From the NCBI GenBank assembly GCA_025454925.1, contig JALONM010000006.1, positions 62,001 through 126,000 of the forward strand: a stretch of 64,000 bases of DNA, given 5' to 3'. Position numbers and translations under genes: made by a program. The notes beneath the pieces are model-generated. The model was not told where the DNA came from and searched no databases. It saw only the letters and a program-made list of their open reading frames with translations. Source of the DNA: Cytophagaceae bacterium. GTDB taxonomy: Bacteria; Bacteroidota; Bacteroidia; Cytophagales; Cytophagaceae. Below, piece by piece: positions 35,095-42,788 of this stretch. How positions within the stretch are numbered: position 1 is the stretch's first letter; each line of letters starts with the position of its first letter.

Positions 35095-37161
35095 TTAGTA
35101 GCTGCCTTTGTATTTTCGCACGGCCCATTCGGTAACGGCAAGACTCAACAGAATCCAAAATAGCCAGGGTAGTTCCATGGCTTCGGTTAATTCTTCCTGA
35201 CTGTGTAAAATAGGCTTCGGGTCAGAGGCCAGAATAGCCTGTTCCAGCGCGGCAATCCGGTCGCTACGCACGAACGTACCACCGTTTTTCTCGGCTAAAT
35301 TCCGCAGCAGAAAATGGTCTGCGGTCGTTTGTATTGCTTCCAGTTGTGAAGCTTTCACGATGAATTGTCCGTTGGCCGATTCGGTTTTGCCATTCAGCTG
35401 CGTAGAGGCCGTATAGCGGTATATTCCTTCACCCAATCCATTTACGTCAAACCGGTTGTTCGATTCGCCTACGGCAAACTCGTAACTTGTTTTTTCATTT
35501 TTTTCGTTGCGAATCTCAAGTCCTATGCGGTTTCCGTAAATAGGTTGATACAAGTCGTTATAAAGTTCTGCTTCAAATACCACCGATTCACCCAGTCCAT
35601 ATTCCTGTTGTGTAGTTTGAATTCTGAATTTGCGTTTGTCGTTTTTGCCCGATAGTAACTGTGCCGTTTGTGCAAGAAGTTGGTCTACGGCTTCCTGTTG
35701 TTCGTTCAGCACATATTCGTGGTATCTCCACTGCCAAAGCCCTTCGCCGGCCAATACTGCCTGGCGGTACAAGGTGTTGATGGCAAGCAGCGGTCGGTTG
35801 CTGGTTACCGTTCCAATGCGTTGGTATAAGATCACATCGGTTCCTTCTTTCAGCGAATATTCTCCGTAAGGAATCTGCAGGGGCGGCAAATCTTTGAACA
35901 GTGCCTTCTGATTTCCGTCCATCGAATACCTCAGGAAGTTATCGTTGAATGCCGCAGTTACCAGGTCTTTCTGAGCACCACGCGTTTGCAACTGTATTAC
36001 TTTGTTCAGGTTGTTGAATGCGGAAAGATTGCTTTGTCCGCCAAGTATGAAGAATATGGATGTTTCCTGTTGTATGAATTTGTCGAGCAAGTTTTTTGCC
36101 TGTCCGTATGCGTCCGGAAACTGATGGAAAATAACGAGGTCGAAAGACTCTTCTTTCCACGTATGTATGCCGGGAATATGCAGGCTTACCTCGTAGTTTT
36201 CTTTTTTCTCCAGGGCAGCACGAATGGCTTTAATATCGGGGTGTGGAGCTGCGGCCAGGATCAGGATTTTTTCTTTGTTTTCGAGTACCTCCAGGTAGGC
36301 ATGCGATACATTGTTGCGGGTTGTGTATTCGCCCGGTAAAGGCTTCACTTCTACACGATAATGCAACAAGCCTGTTTCGGTGGCAGTAGCCCTGAACTCG
36401 CTGCGCTGCAAACTTTCTTTCCCTTGCAAGGCAAGGAGGTTGGTGGCCAGCAGTTTGTCGCCATTCCAAAGTTGCACCTGCACGGTTTGATTGCCAAAGC
36501 CCTGTTGTTGAATTTCCGCAACAATCGGAAATGTGGAGTTTTTATAGGTAAGCTTGTTATACAACAAACTTTTAATCAGGATATCTTTTTTTGCCACCGT
36601 GTCACCTACACCAATGCCATGGATAGGGTAGCGATAGGTTTGCCAGGAGGGGTCGCTGCCTTGGTTGATAATGCCGTCGCTAAGCACAAGGATGCCCGCC
36701 ACATTCTGGTTTTCGAAATCGTTTTGTGTGATTTTTAGTAAGTCGGAGAGTGAGGTAAACGGATGTTCAGGATTCAATGAATCCAATTGATTGTTTTTTC
36801 CGGAAAGGCTTCGTTGTTGCCAGTCAATGGAGCGGGCCGACAGGGCCTCGCGAAGCTTGCGAAGGTCTTGCAGCCATTGTTGCTGTTGTGCTTTGGAATT
36901 GCCAAAGTCTATGGACTTGGAATCGTCTATGGCCAGCACCACAATAGGATTTTCTTGTGTGGTACGGATGTGTTTTAACAGAGGGCCGAGCAAAAGAAAG
37001 AGTAATAAAGACACCAGCGTAAACCGGAGCGCTGCCAGTCCGTAATTCCACCTTTTGCTCCATGGGCTTTTAGCAGAATAAAGCAGCCAGGCATATCCTC
37101 CCGCCAGAAGAATGCACAAAGGTAGGTACCAAAGGCTGTATTCAGTAATCAAGGTGCCCAT
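35095..37161 (-). CDS. Large VWA-like membrane protein
   Basis: A 688-residue inner-membrane protein: two N-terminal TM helices (about 12-30 and 42-62), a VWA-like segment (about 70-190) with AIDDSKSI in place of a DxSxS site and GILVLSDGIIN, a long periplasmic beta-rich part, and a C-terminal TM (about 664-682) followed by a basic tail. This plan matches BatA-related proteins of Bacteroidota of unknown function. It is not next to DUF58 or MoxR genes; the Bat-type operon at 16-18.8 kb is separate. The metal site is only partly canonical. Confidence 0.82.
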   Translation of the reverse strand: MGTLITEYSLWYLPLCILLAGGYAWLLYSAKSPWSKRWNYGLAALRFTLVSLLLFLLLGPLLKHIRTTQENPIVVLAIDDSKSIDFGNSKAQQQQWLQDLRKLREALSARSIDWQQRSLSGKNNQLDSLNPEHPFTSLSDLLKITQNDFENQNVAGILVLSDGIINQGSDPSWQTYRYPIHGIGVGDTVAKKDILIKSLLYNKLTYKNSTFPIVAEIQQQGFGNQTVQVQLWNGDKLLATNLLALQGKESLQRSEFRATATETGLLHYRVEVKPLPGEYTTRNNVSHAYLEVLENKEKILILAAAPHPDIKAIRAALEKKENYEVSLHIPGIHTWKEESFDLVIFHQFPDAYGQAKNLLDKFIQQETSIFFILGGQSNLSAFNNLNKVIQLQTRGAQKDLVTAAFNDNFLRYSMDGNQKALFKDLPPLQIPYGEYSLKEGTDVILYQRIGTVTSNRPLLAINTLYRQAVLAGEGLWQWRYHEYVLNEQQEAVDQLLAQTAQLLSGKNDKRKFRIQTTQQEYGLGESVVFEAELYNDLYQPIYGNRIGLEIRNEKNEKTSYEFAVGESNNRFDVNGLGEGIYRYTASTQLNGKTESANGQFIVKASQLEAIQTTADHFLLRNLAEKNGGTFVRSDRIAALEQAILASDPKPILHSQEELTEAMELPWLFWILLSLAVTEWAVRKYKGSY

Positions 37162-37192
37162 AGGCGTGTGAATTGGAACAGAGGTGAATAAG

Positions 37193-37226
37193 GACGACTG
37201 TCTGCTTTCAAGCGCAGACAGTCGTC
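37193..37226. terminator. 13-bp perfect hairpin after fabG
   Basis: GACGACTGTCTGC (37193-37205) pairs perfectly with 37214-37226 around an 8-nt loop, directly after the fabG stop and before the VWA gene on the same strand. There is no clear U tract. Confidence 0.65.
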
Positions 37227-37239
37227 ACAGGAAAATATT

Positions 37240-37986
37240 CTAGGTAAGCATGCCACCGCACACTTGCAATACTTGTCCGGTTATGTAGCGCGACATATCC
37301 GAAGCGAGGAAAATAGCAGCATCCGCTACCTCTTCCGGTTTGCCGGCGCGCTTGAGCGGAATACCTTTTTCCCATTCTTCTTTTACTTTCGGATCCAATA
37401 CTTCCGTCATCTCCGTTTCGATAAATCCAGGAGCGATGGCGTTGCAGCGGATGTTGCGGGAACCCAATTCCTGTGCCACCGATTTGGTGAAGCCGATCAT
37501 GCCCGCCTTGGAGGCTGCATAGTTGGCTTGGCCTGCGTTACCACTAACTCCCACTACCGAGGTAATGTTGATTACCGAACCATTTTTTTGTTTCATCATA
37601 AATTTGGTAGCGGCTTTGGTAAGGTTGAAGGCAGATTTCAGATTTACAGTAATTACACTGTCCCACTGCTCTTCTGTCATGCGCATCAGCAAACCGTCTT
37701 TGGTAATGCCTGCATTGTTTACCAATACTTCCAGCGTTCCGAAATCGGCTACTACCTGGTTTACCAATTCTTCTGCAGAAGCATAGATCGAGGCATCCGA
37801 GCGGTATCCTTTTATTTTTGTTCCGAATTGTTTCAGCTCATTTTCGAGGGCTTGACCTTTTTCTACACTGGATAGGTAGGTGAAGGCCACGTTGGCGCCT
37901 TCTTGTGCAAAACGCAAGGCCATGGCGCGTCCAATTCCTTTGGAGGCTCCTGTGATCAATACGTTTTTTCCGCTTAATAAAGCCAT
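37240..37986 (-). CDS. fabG: 3-oxoacyl-[ACP] reductase FabG
   Basis: A 248-residue short-chain dehydrogenase reducing 3-oxoacyl-ACP with NADPH in fatty acid elongation. Cofactor motif VLITGASKGIGRA (TGxxxGxG), LVNNAGITKD, catalytic Ser in NITSVVG and the YxxxK pair in NYAASKAGM; the C-terminal SRYITGQVLQVCGG is typical of FabG. I start at MALLSGKNVL (37986) because the longer open frame upstream has no family counterpart. No other fab gene is adjacent. Confidence 0.94.
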   Translation of the reverse strand: MALLSGKNVLITGASKGIGRAMALRFAQEGANVAFTYLSSVEKGQALENELKQFGTKIKGYRSDASIYASAEELVNQVVADFGTLEVLVNNAGITKDGLLMRMTEEQWDSVITVNLKSAFNLTKAATKFMMKQKNGSVINITSVVGVSGNAGQANYAASKAGMIGFTKSVAQELGSRNIRCNAIAPGFIETEMTEVLDPKVKEEWEKGIPLKRAGKPEEVADAAIFLASDMSRYITGQVLQVCGGMLT

Positions 37987-38226
37987 AAAAATAATATTGT
38001 TAGGTTTGGTAAAATTACAAAGGGTAAAAATAGGGTTTCCCTGCGAAAAAAGAAATTTTAATCCATAGGAGTGGAAAAACCTACTCGCTGCATAGGCTAC
38101 CTCATTCCGGCCATCTGTACTTCTCAACATCTGACTTTTCTCTCAAAAGCAATATCCATGGATCCTGGAGATATTTCCTTTACGTTTTAGTACCCCTGTG
38201 CAGTATGTTTTTATTTTATTTTTTTT
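37987..38226. other. Non-coding gap upstream of fabG
   Basis: First part of an 800-bp gap between fabG and the haemoglobin gene. It should contain the fabG promoter: reading on the minus strand, TACCCTTTG near 38018-38026 is close to a -7 box with one extra spacer base. No gene is seen. The remainder of the gap is mostly repeat families A and B. Confidence 0.45.
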
Positions 38227-38302
38227 GGCGGCTGATCCGGCTATCGCTGCAAGGCACCCGTGGCGCCAGCGCCACGGGAGGCTTTCCGCTCTATCCGGGC
38301 CG
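38227..38302 (-). repeat. Structured repeat family A, copy 2 (short form)
   Basis: Read on the minus strand: box A GGATAGAGCGGAAAGC, a perfect 10-bp hairpin (38257-38266 with 38269-38278, loop of 2), box B CTTGCAGCGATAGCC and an end GATCAGCCGCC. Same outline as the 4.3-kb copy with an unrelated stem sequence. Confidence 0.8.
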
Positions 38303-38489
38303 CAAGGGTAGGTGTTGGTTTGTGCAGTACCGACGCTGGTTGAAATCATCAACGAGATTCTAGAAATGCTTCTGTATTCCTTAGTTTTTGAAGTCGACTG
38401 TTGCAACGAAAATTTCTTGCAAGAACTATCGGTTTGAGATTCGAATCAATATAAGGGCTTGCTACCATTGTAGGCTAGTGTTTGAGTTG

Positions 38490-38705
38490 TACGGTTGTCA
38501 AAAAAACGGGACATGGAATCCTGATTTCTCCATGGTGATTTTTCTGTAGAGAAACGACTCCTAAATTCTAAGGCATCAGAAGGAATCGAAGAGAAGAAAT
38601 CCGTTTCGAAGTCCATGTATTTTAATGTCGGGATCAGCGGCCATGGATCTTGGATCCATGAGCTTTCTCCATCCTGCGTTTCGCTCGGAAAATTTTTTAT
38701 GTTGC
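38490..38705 (+). repeat. Dispersed repeat family B, copy 2 (diverged)
   Basis: Shares AGAAGGAATCGA, GATCCATGAGCTTTCTCCAT and a TGCG-TTTCGCT block with 40912-41064 in the same order and orientation. The internal hairpin arms are degenerate here. It includes a short palindrome around ATCTTGGATCCATG. Confidence 0.6.
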
Positions 38706-38760
38706 CAATCGGGTTACGAACAGGTTGATCAATATCAGTGATTGTGGAATTAAAATCCTT

Positions 38761-38768
38761 TAGATTTG
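38761..38768 (+). promoter_or_regulatory. Possible -7 box for the haemoglobin gene
   Basis: TAGATTTG matches TAnnTTTG and leaves an approximately 17-nt leader before the ATG at 38786. A TTG lies 16 nt upstream, somewhat closer than the usual spacing. Confidence 0.45.
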
Positions 38769-38785
38769 GTTGTAACATACAACGA

Positions 38786-39172
38786 ATGGCTACTATGACG
38801 AAACGGGATATTTCAGATCGACAAGCGGTGGAATTGCTTGTGAATACTTTTTATGAGCAGGTGCAAAAACACGACGTGTTAGGTCCATTTTTTAACGAAG
38901 TGGCCCATGTAAACTGGTCTGCGCATTTACCCAAGATGTATGATTTCTGGGAATTTATTTTGCTGGGCACCGGCAGTTACAAGGGCAATGTATCCAGTCC
39001 GCATGTAGCCTTGCATGCGAAAAAGAACTTGCAGCCTTCCGATTTTGATGCCTGGATTTTCTTATTCAACCAAACCGTAGATGCCCACTTTGAAGGTCCT
39101 AAAGCGGAGGAAATCAAGCAAAGGGCTTCCTCTATCGCTGGCGTGCTCAACTACAAACTGAATGGCGTATAA
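38786..39172 (+). CDS. Group III truncated haemoglobin
   Basis: About 128 residues with the 2-on-2 globin pattern of group III: LVNTFYEQVQKHDVLGPFFNEV, then WSAHLPKMYDFWEFILLGTGSYKGN, with HVALHAKKNL supplying the likely proximal His in the F helix region, and DAWIFLFNQTVDAHFEGP. Such proteins bind O2 or NO in the cytoplasm; the physiological role is not settled. The start at 38786 follows the -7 box; a Met three codons later is also possible. It appears monocistronic. Confidence 0.9.
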   Translation: MATMTKRDISDRQAVELLVNTFYEQVQKHDVLGPFFNEVAHVNWSAHLPKMYDFWEFILLGTGSYKGNVSSPHVALHAKKNLQPSDFDAWIFLFNQTVDAHFEGPKAEEIKQRASSIAGVLNYKLNGV

Positions 39173-39315
39173 GTGCCTGAATAAAAAAAGTTTCTGTATC
39201 CTCAATCAGGCTACTGAAGCCGCCATGCATACCCTGTAGAGAATGCCTGAGTTTCAATGTGGAAGCCACTTTCCGACAAATACCTTTTAAATTTTTCGGT
39301 TTAACCAGAATTATG

Positions 39316-39323
39316 TAGGTTTG
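39316..39323 (+). promoter_or_regulatory. Possible -7 box for lpdA
   Basis: TAGGTTTG fits the Bacteroidota -7 consensus, 37 nt before the lpdA ATG. The -33 region (TTTTTCGG) is a weak match. AAAAAGGA just before the ATG is a plausible ribosome-binding site. Confidence 0.45.
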
Positions 39324-39360
39324 CCCTGCTAAACACACTAATCAAACAAAAAGGATCAAG

Positions 39361-40752
39361 ATGTCGAAATTTGATATCATCGTGGTGGGAAGTGGCCCAG
39401 GTGGCTACGTAGCCGCCATTAGAGCCTCTCAGCTAGGAAAAAAAGTTGCCATCGTAGAACGTGCAGAATTGGGTGGTATATGTCTGAACTGGGGATGCAT
39501 ACCTACTAAGGCCTTGCTGAAGAGTGCTCAGGTGTTTGAATATATCAAGCATGCCTCCGACTATGGAATTACGGTAAGCGATGCCAAAGCGGATTTCAAT
39601 GCCGTGATTAAGCGCAGCCGCGATGTGGCCAGCGGCATGAGCAAAGGGGTGCAATTTCTGATGAAGAAAAATAAAATCGAGGTTATTGCCGGTTTTGGTA
39701 AGCTGAAAGGCAACAAGCAAGTAGAGGTAACGGACGATAAAGGTGGCAAAGCGGTTTATACTGCCGATCATATCATCCTTGCCACCGGAGGACGTGCCCG
39801 CGAATTGCCAACGCTTAAAATCGATGGACAGAAAATTATCGGATACCGTCAGGCCATGGTGTTGGATAAACGACCTGCTTCTATGGTAATCGTTGGCTCT
39901 GGCGCCATAGGCGTGGAGTTTGCCTATGTGTATAACGCCATGGGTACCAAAGTAACCATCGTGGAGTTTATGCCGAACATTGTTCCGGTAGAAGATGAAG
40001 AAGTATCCAAGCAACTGGAAAAAGAATACAAGAAGGCTGGAATCAATATCATGACGAATGCTTCGGTGGAAAGTGTAGACACCAAAGGGGCAGGTTGCAA
40101 GGTGTTGGTGAAAACCAAAACCGGAACTGAAACCCTGGACTGCGATGTTGTATTGTCGGCTGTAGGTGTTATTGCCAACATCGAAGGCATAGGGCTGGAA
40201 GAAGTAGGGGTAGCTACCGACAAAGGCAAAGTAGTGGTGGATGATTATTACAGAACCAATATCCCTGGTATCTATGCGATCGGCGATATTGTTAAAGGTC
40301 AGGCACTCGCTCACGTGGCTTCCGCGGAAGGGATTATTTGCGTGGAGAAAATTTGTGGCCACCATCCGGAACCATTGGATTATAATAATATTCCTGGTTG
40401 TACGTATTGTTCTCCCGAAATTGCTTCAGTCGGCATGACGGAAAAGGCTTGTCGTGAGAAAGGTATCGATATTAAAGTAGGTAAGTTTCCGTTTTCTGCC
40501 TCCGGCAAAGCCAGTGCGGCAGGAGCCAAAGAAGGCTTTATCAAAGTAATTTTTGATGCCAAATATGGGGAATGGTTAGGTGCTCACATGATTGGCGCTA
40601 ACGTTACCGAAATGATTGCGGAAGTGGTGGTAGCTCGTAAGCTCGAAACTACCGGGCACGAAATAATTAAATCCGTACACCCGCATCCTACCATGTCGGA
40701 AGCCATTATGGAAGCTGCTGCTGCTGCCTACAACGAAGTAATTCACCTCTAA
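39361..40752 (+). CDS. lpdA: Dihydrolipoamide dehydrogenase (E3)
   Basis: A 463-residue FAD disulphide oxidoreductase that reoxidises lipoyl groups of 2-oxoacid dehydrogenase and glycine-cleavage complexes with NAD. The FAD motif GSGPGGYVAAIRA, redox-active disulphide GGICLNWGCIPTK (C4 spacing), NAD motif VIVGSGAIGVEFAYV, second FAD motif IYAIGDI and the C-terminal His-Glu pair in HPHPTMSEAIMEA are all present. Complete and typical. The E2 gene with the damaged lipoyl domain is 7 kb upstream on the same strand. Confidence 0.97.
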   Translation: MSKFDIIVVGSGPGGYVAAIRASQLGKKVAIVERAELGGICLNWGCIPTKALLKSAQVFEYIKHASDYGITVSDAKADFNAVIKRSRDVASGMSKGVQFLMKKNKIEVIAGFGKLKGNKQVEVTDDKGGKAVYTADHIILATGGRARELPTLKIDGQKIIGYRQAMVLDKRPASMVIVGSGAIGVEFAYVYNAMGTKVTIVEFMPNIVPVEDEEVSKQLEKEYKKAGINIMTNASVESVDTKGAGCKVLVKTKTGTETLDCDVVLSAVGVIANIEGIGLEEVGVATDKGKVVVDDYYRTNIPGIYAIGDIVKGQALAHVASAEGIICVEKICGHHPEPLDYNNIPGCTYCSPEIASVGMTEKACREKGIDIKVGKFPFSASGKASAAGAKEGFIKVIFDAKYGEWLGAHMIGANVTEMIAEVVVARKLETTGHEIIKSVHPHPTMSEAIMEAAAAAYNEVIHL

Positions 40753-40781
40753 GAAGGTACATTTAAAATTTAATAAATTCC

Positions 40782-40809
40782 AAAAACCTCTGCTTGCAGA
40801 GGTTTTTTT
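40782..40809 (+). terminator. Rho-independent terminator after lpdA
   Basis: AAAAACCTCTGC pairs with GCAGAGGTTTTT, followed by more T residues. A compact GC stem with a U tract about 30 bp after the lpdA stop. Confidence 0.9.
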
Positions 40810-40911
40810 GTTTCTGGCAATTTCCAACTGTTTTTTTATAGAGACGTTTGAGCTATTGGAAACGTCCATGATATCTAGATTCGCGGCTCGACTCCGAATT
40901 GGAAAATCGTA

Positions 40912-41064
40912 GGCATTGAACCCTAATTTTTCAATAGAAATTCTTCTATTGAAAAACGACTAATAAAATCAAGGGCTTGAGAAGGAATCGACTAAAAGAA
41001 ATTCTTTTCTAAGCTCTACGATCCATGAGCTTTCTCCATAGTGCGCTTCGCTTCTATGGAGAAA
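40912..41064 (+). repeat. Dispersed repeat family B, copy 3 (best formed)
   Basis: Contains two perfect hairpins: 13 bp (40927-40939 with 40944-40956, loop ATTC) and 11 bp (41031-41041 with 41054-41064). Blocks between them are shared with the copies at 4.1 kb and 38.5 kb. It lies in the 580-bp non-coding gap between lpdA and the efflux operon. Confidence 0.7.
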
Positions 41065-41120
41065 AGCCGGTTGAAAGAGGGGCTAAGAAAAATGTATGTG
41101 TACATCCATCGAAGTACATG

Positions 41121-41250
41121 GCTGGTTTTGCGTGAGGGATAGAGTGTAAAGCCATGGTGGTGGCGCCTGTAGCGCCACCACCATGGGCTTGCAGCGATAG
41201 CCCGGCCCGAGTGGCGCCTTAGGCGCCATGACGGGACACGCCCAAAATAA
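41121..41250 (+). repeat. Structured repeat family A, copy 3 (long form)
   Basis: GCTGGTTTTGCGTGAG, box A GGATAGAGTGTAAAGC, a perfect 15-bp hairpin (41152-41166 with 41172-41186, loop CTGTA), box B CTTGCAGCGATAGCC, then CCCGGCCCG, a second hairpin centred on TGGCGCC-TTA-GGCGCCA and GGGACACGCCC. The constant parts match the 60.3-kb copy nearly base for base, while both stems differ. Confidence 0.85.
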
Positions 41251-41336
41251 AACCTTGGCGAAAGCTACATGAAGGCAACACTGTGGTTATATAGGTAGCC
41301 GCATCCCCAATGTTACCAATATCTTAGATTCCGGGA
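41251..41336. other. End of the lpdA-efflux gap
   Basis: Short non-coding tail of the gap downstream of the efflux operon. Nothing recognisable beyond AAAATAAAACCTTGG, which continues the similarity to the 60.4-kb repeat copy for a few bases. Confidence 0.4.
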
Positions 41337-42785
41337 TTACGTCCAGCCACCCCCCAAGGCTTTGTAAAGAAGAATTTTAGATTGCTGAAGTGATTGCAGC
41401 AATTGAATTTCATCGAGCTGAGCCCGCAGCAGATGTTGCTGTGCCGTTAACACTTCCAGGTAATTCGATTTTCCGTTTTTGAAAAGTTGATCGGCTATTT
41501 CCATCGAACGTTCCGCCGTTACTACTTGTTGATTTTTTAATACCAACTGTTGTTGCAGCAGGCTAATGTTTTGTAACAGGTAATGCGTTTCTGAATACGC
41601 TTGCAGCCAGGTATTCTGGTACCGCAACAAAGCTTGCTGGTAGGTGGCATCGGCCATTTTCCGTTGGGCTTTAAGCGCACTTCGGTTTATTAAAGGAGCA
41701 CTTAATCCACCCACCAGTGCGTAAGCTATCGATTGCGGGCTTTTAAACAATAACTTACCAGAGAATGCCTGATAACCGCCGTTGGCGGTCAGCAGGAACG
41801 ATGGACGCAAGGCAGCCTTTGCTGAAGCAAGATCCGAATGGCAGGCTTTTAATTCCCAGGTTGCCATACGGATGTCAGGACGGTTTTCTAATAAGCGGGA
41901 GGGGATGTCCCACGATATATTCAAGGGAATGGGCGGGAGTGGATTCGTTTTCTTGATCGGTTGAGGAATTCTTCCGCAGAGAATGTTCAACGCTTTTTCA
42001 AGTTCATTAATCCTTTTTTGAGTTTCTAGTTTTAACGATTTGAATTCAAGCCATTGTACCTGCGATTGCGTGACTGCGAGTTCAGTGGCTTGGCCGGATG
42101 CTTTCTGAAGAGTGATGATTTCTATTGTTTTTTCCTGAACTTCAATTCCTCGTTCAAGTTTCAGAAGAACGTCCTGCAAAGCCTGGAATTCAAAATACAG
42201 GTAGGCTACTTCCGCTACCAGCGATGACGTAACAAGATTTTTACCTTCGATAGAACTGAAGTATCTGGCCTGCGCACTTTTTTTCTGTTGCGAAAGTTTG
42301 CCCCATACATCTAGTTCCCATGAGGTATTCAATCCCGAGTAGTAATCGGGCAGGTGGATGGGTACAAGTTGGTTCGGTAGGATTTCCGTGGCAATATTTC
42401 CCGCACCATCCATCGTATACAATCCAAATTTTCGTTGCGACAGGTTTACGTTGCCCGATATGCTTGGGAATATGTTACCTCTTGCCATTTTATGAACCGC
42501 CCTGTTGTATTCCACTTTCTGCCATATCTCGCGAAGGGTAAAGTTTTGTTCCAGGGAGGTTTGAATAAGTGCCTGTAACGTTGAATCAGAGATAAGATGG
42601 CTCCATGGTTGCGGCACTATACGAATGGAATCTGAAACACGAAGAGTTGAGTCTGACTCATTAAAACGTTCGGGCAGCTGTACTTTCCATTCTTCCTGTT
42701 GGTGCCCGGTATTTAATTTGCACGCATGAAACAGCAAGGAAACAACAAGACCGAAAGTGAAAAAGTAACCTGATCGCATACACAT
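41337..42785 (-). CDS. RND efflux outer-membrane lipoprotein (TolC/NodT family)
   Basis: A 482-residue outer-membrane factor. An N-terminal lipobox (LLFHAC, Cys at about 22) predicts a lipid-anchored, periplasm-spanning trimeric channel. Two OEP repeats of coiled-coil and beta-strand character are seen: LVAEVAYLYFEFQALQDV with long helices, and ENRPDIRMATWELKACHSDLASAKAALRPSF, a hallmark of the family. It is the last gene of the operon membrane fusion protein-pump-channel and lies 3 bp after the broken pump gene. The channel gene is intact. Confidence 0.92.
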   Translation of the reverse strand: MCMRSGYFFTFGLVVSLLFHACKLNTGHQQEEWKVQLPERFNESDSTLRVSDSIRIVPQPWSHLISDSTLQALIQTSLEQNFTLREIWQKVEYNRAVHKMARGNIFPSISGNVNLSQRKFGLYTMDGAGNIATEILPNQLVPIHLPDYYSGLNTSWELDVWGKLSQQKKSAQARYFSSIEGKNLVTSSLVAEVAYLYFEFQALQDVLLKLERGIEVQEKTIEIITLQKASGQATELAVTQSQVQWLEFKSLKLETQKRINELEKALNILCGRIPQPIKKTNPLPPIPLNISWDIPSRLLENRPDIRMATWELKACHSDLASAKAALRPSFLLTANGGYQAFSGKLLFKSPQSIAYALVGGLSAPLINRSALKAQRKMADATYQQALLRYQNTWLQAYSETHYLLQNISLLQQQLVLKNQQVVTAERSMEIADQLFKNGKSNYLEVLTAQQHLLRAQLDEIQLLQSLQQSKILLYKALGGGWT

Positions 42786-42788
42786 GAA

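Noticed and set aside
37264-37875. A 203-codon open frame antisense to fabG
   Set aside because: Lies wholly inside the clear fabG gene and has no family features.
39433-40365. A 310-codon open frame antisense to lpdA
   Set aside because: lpdA on the plus strand is unambiguous, and the antisense product has a composition (His, Phe, Tyr rich) typical of a shadow frame with no recognisable motif.
38227-41250. CRISPR-like repeats
   Set aside because: The repeats are few, unevenly spaced, internally palindromic and without unique spacers of constant length; no cas gene is present.
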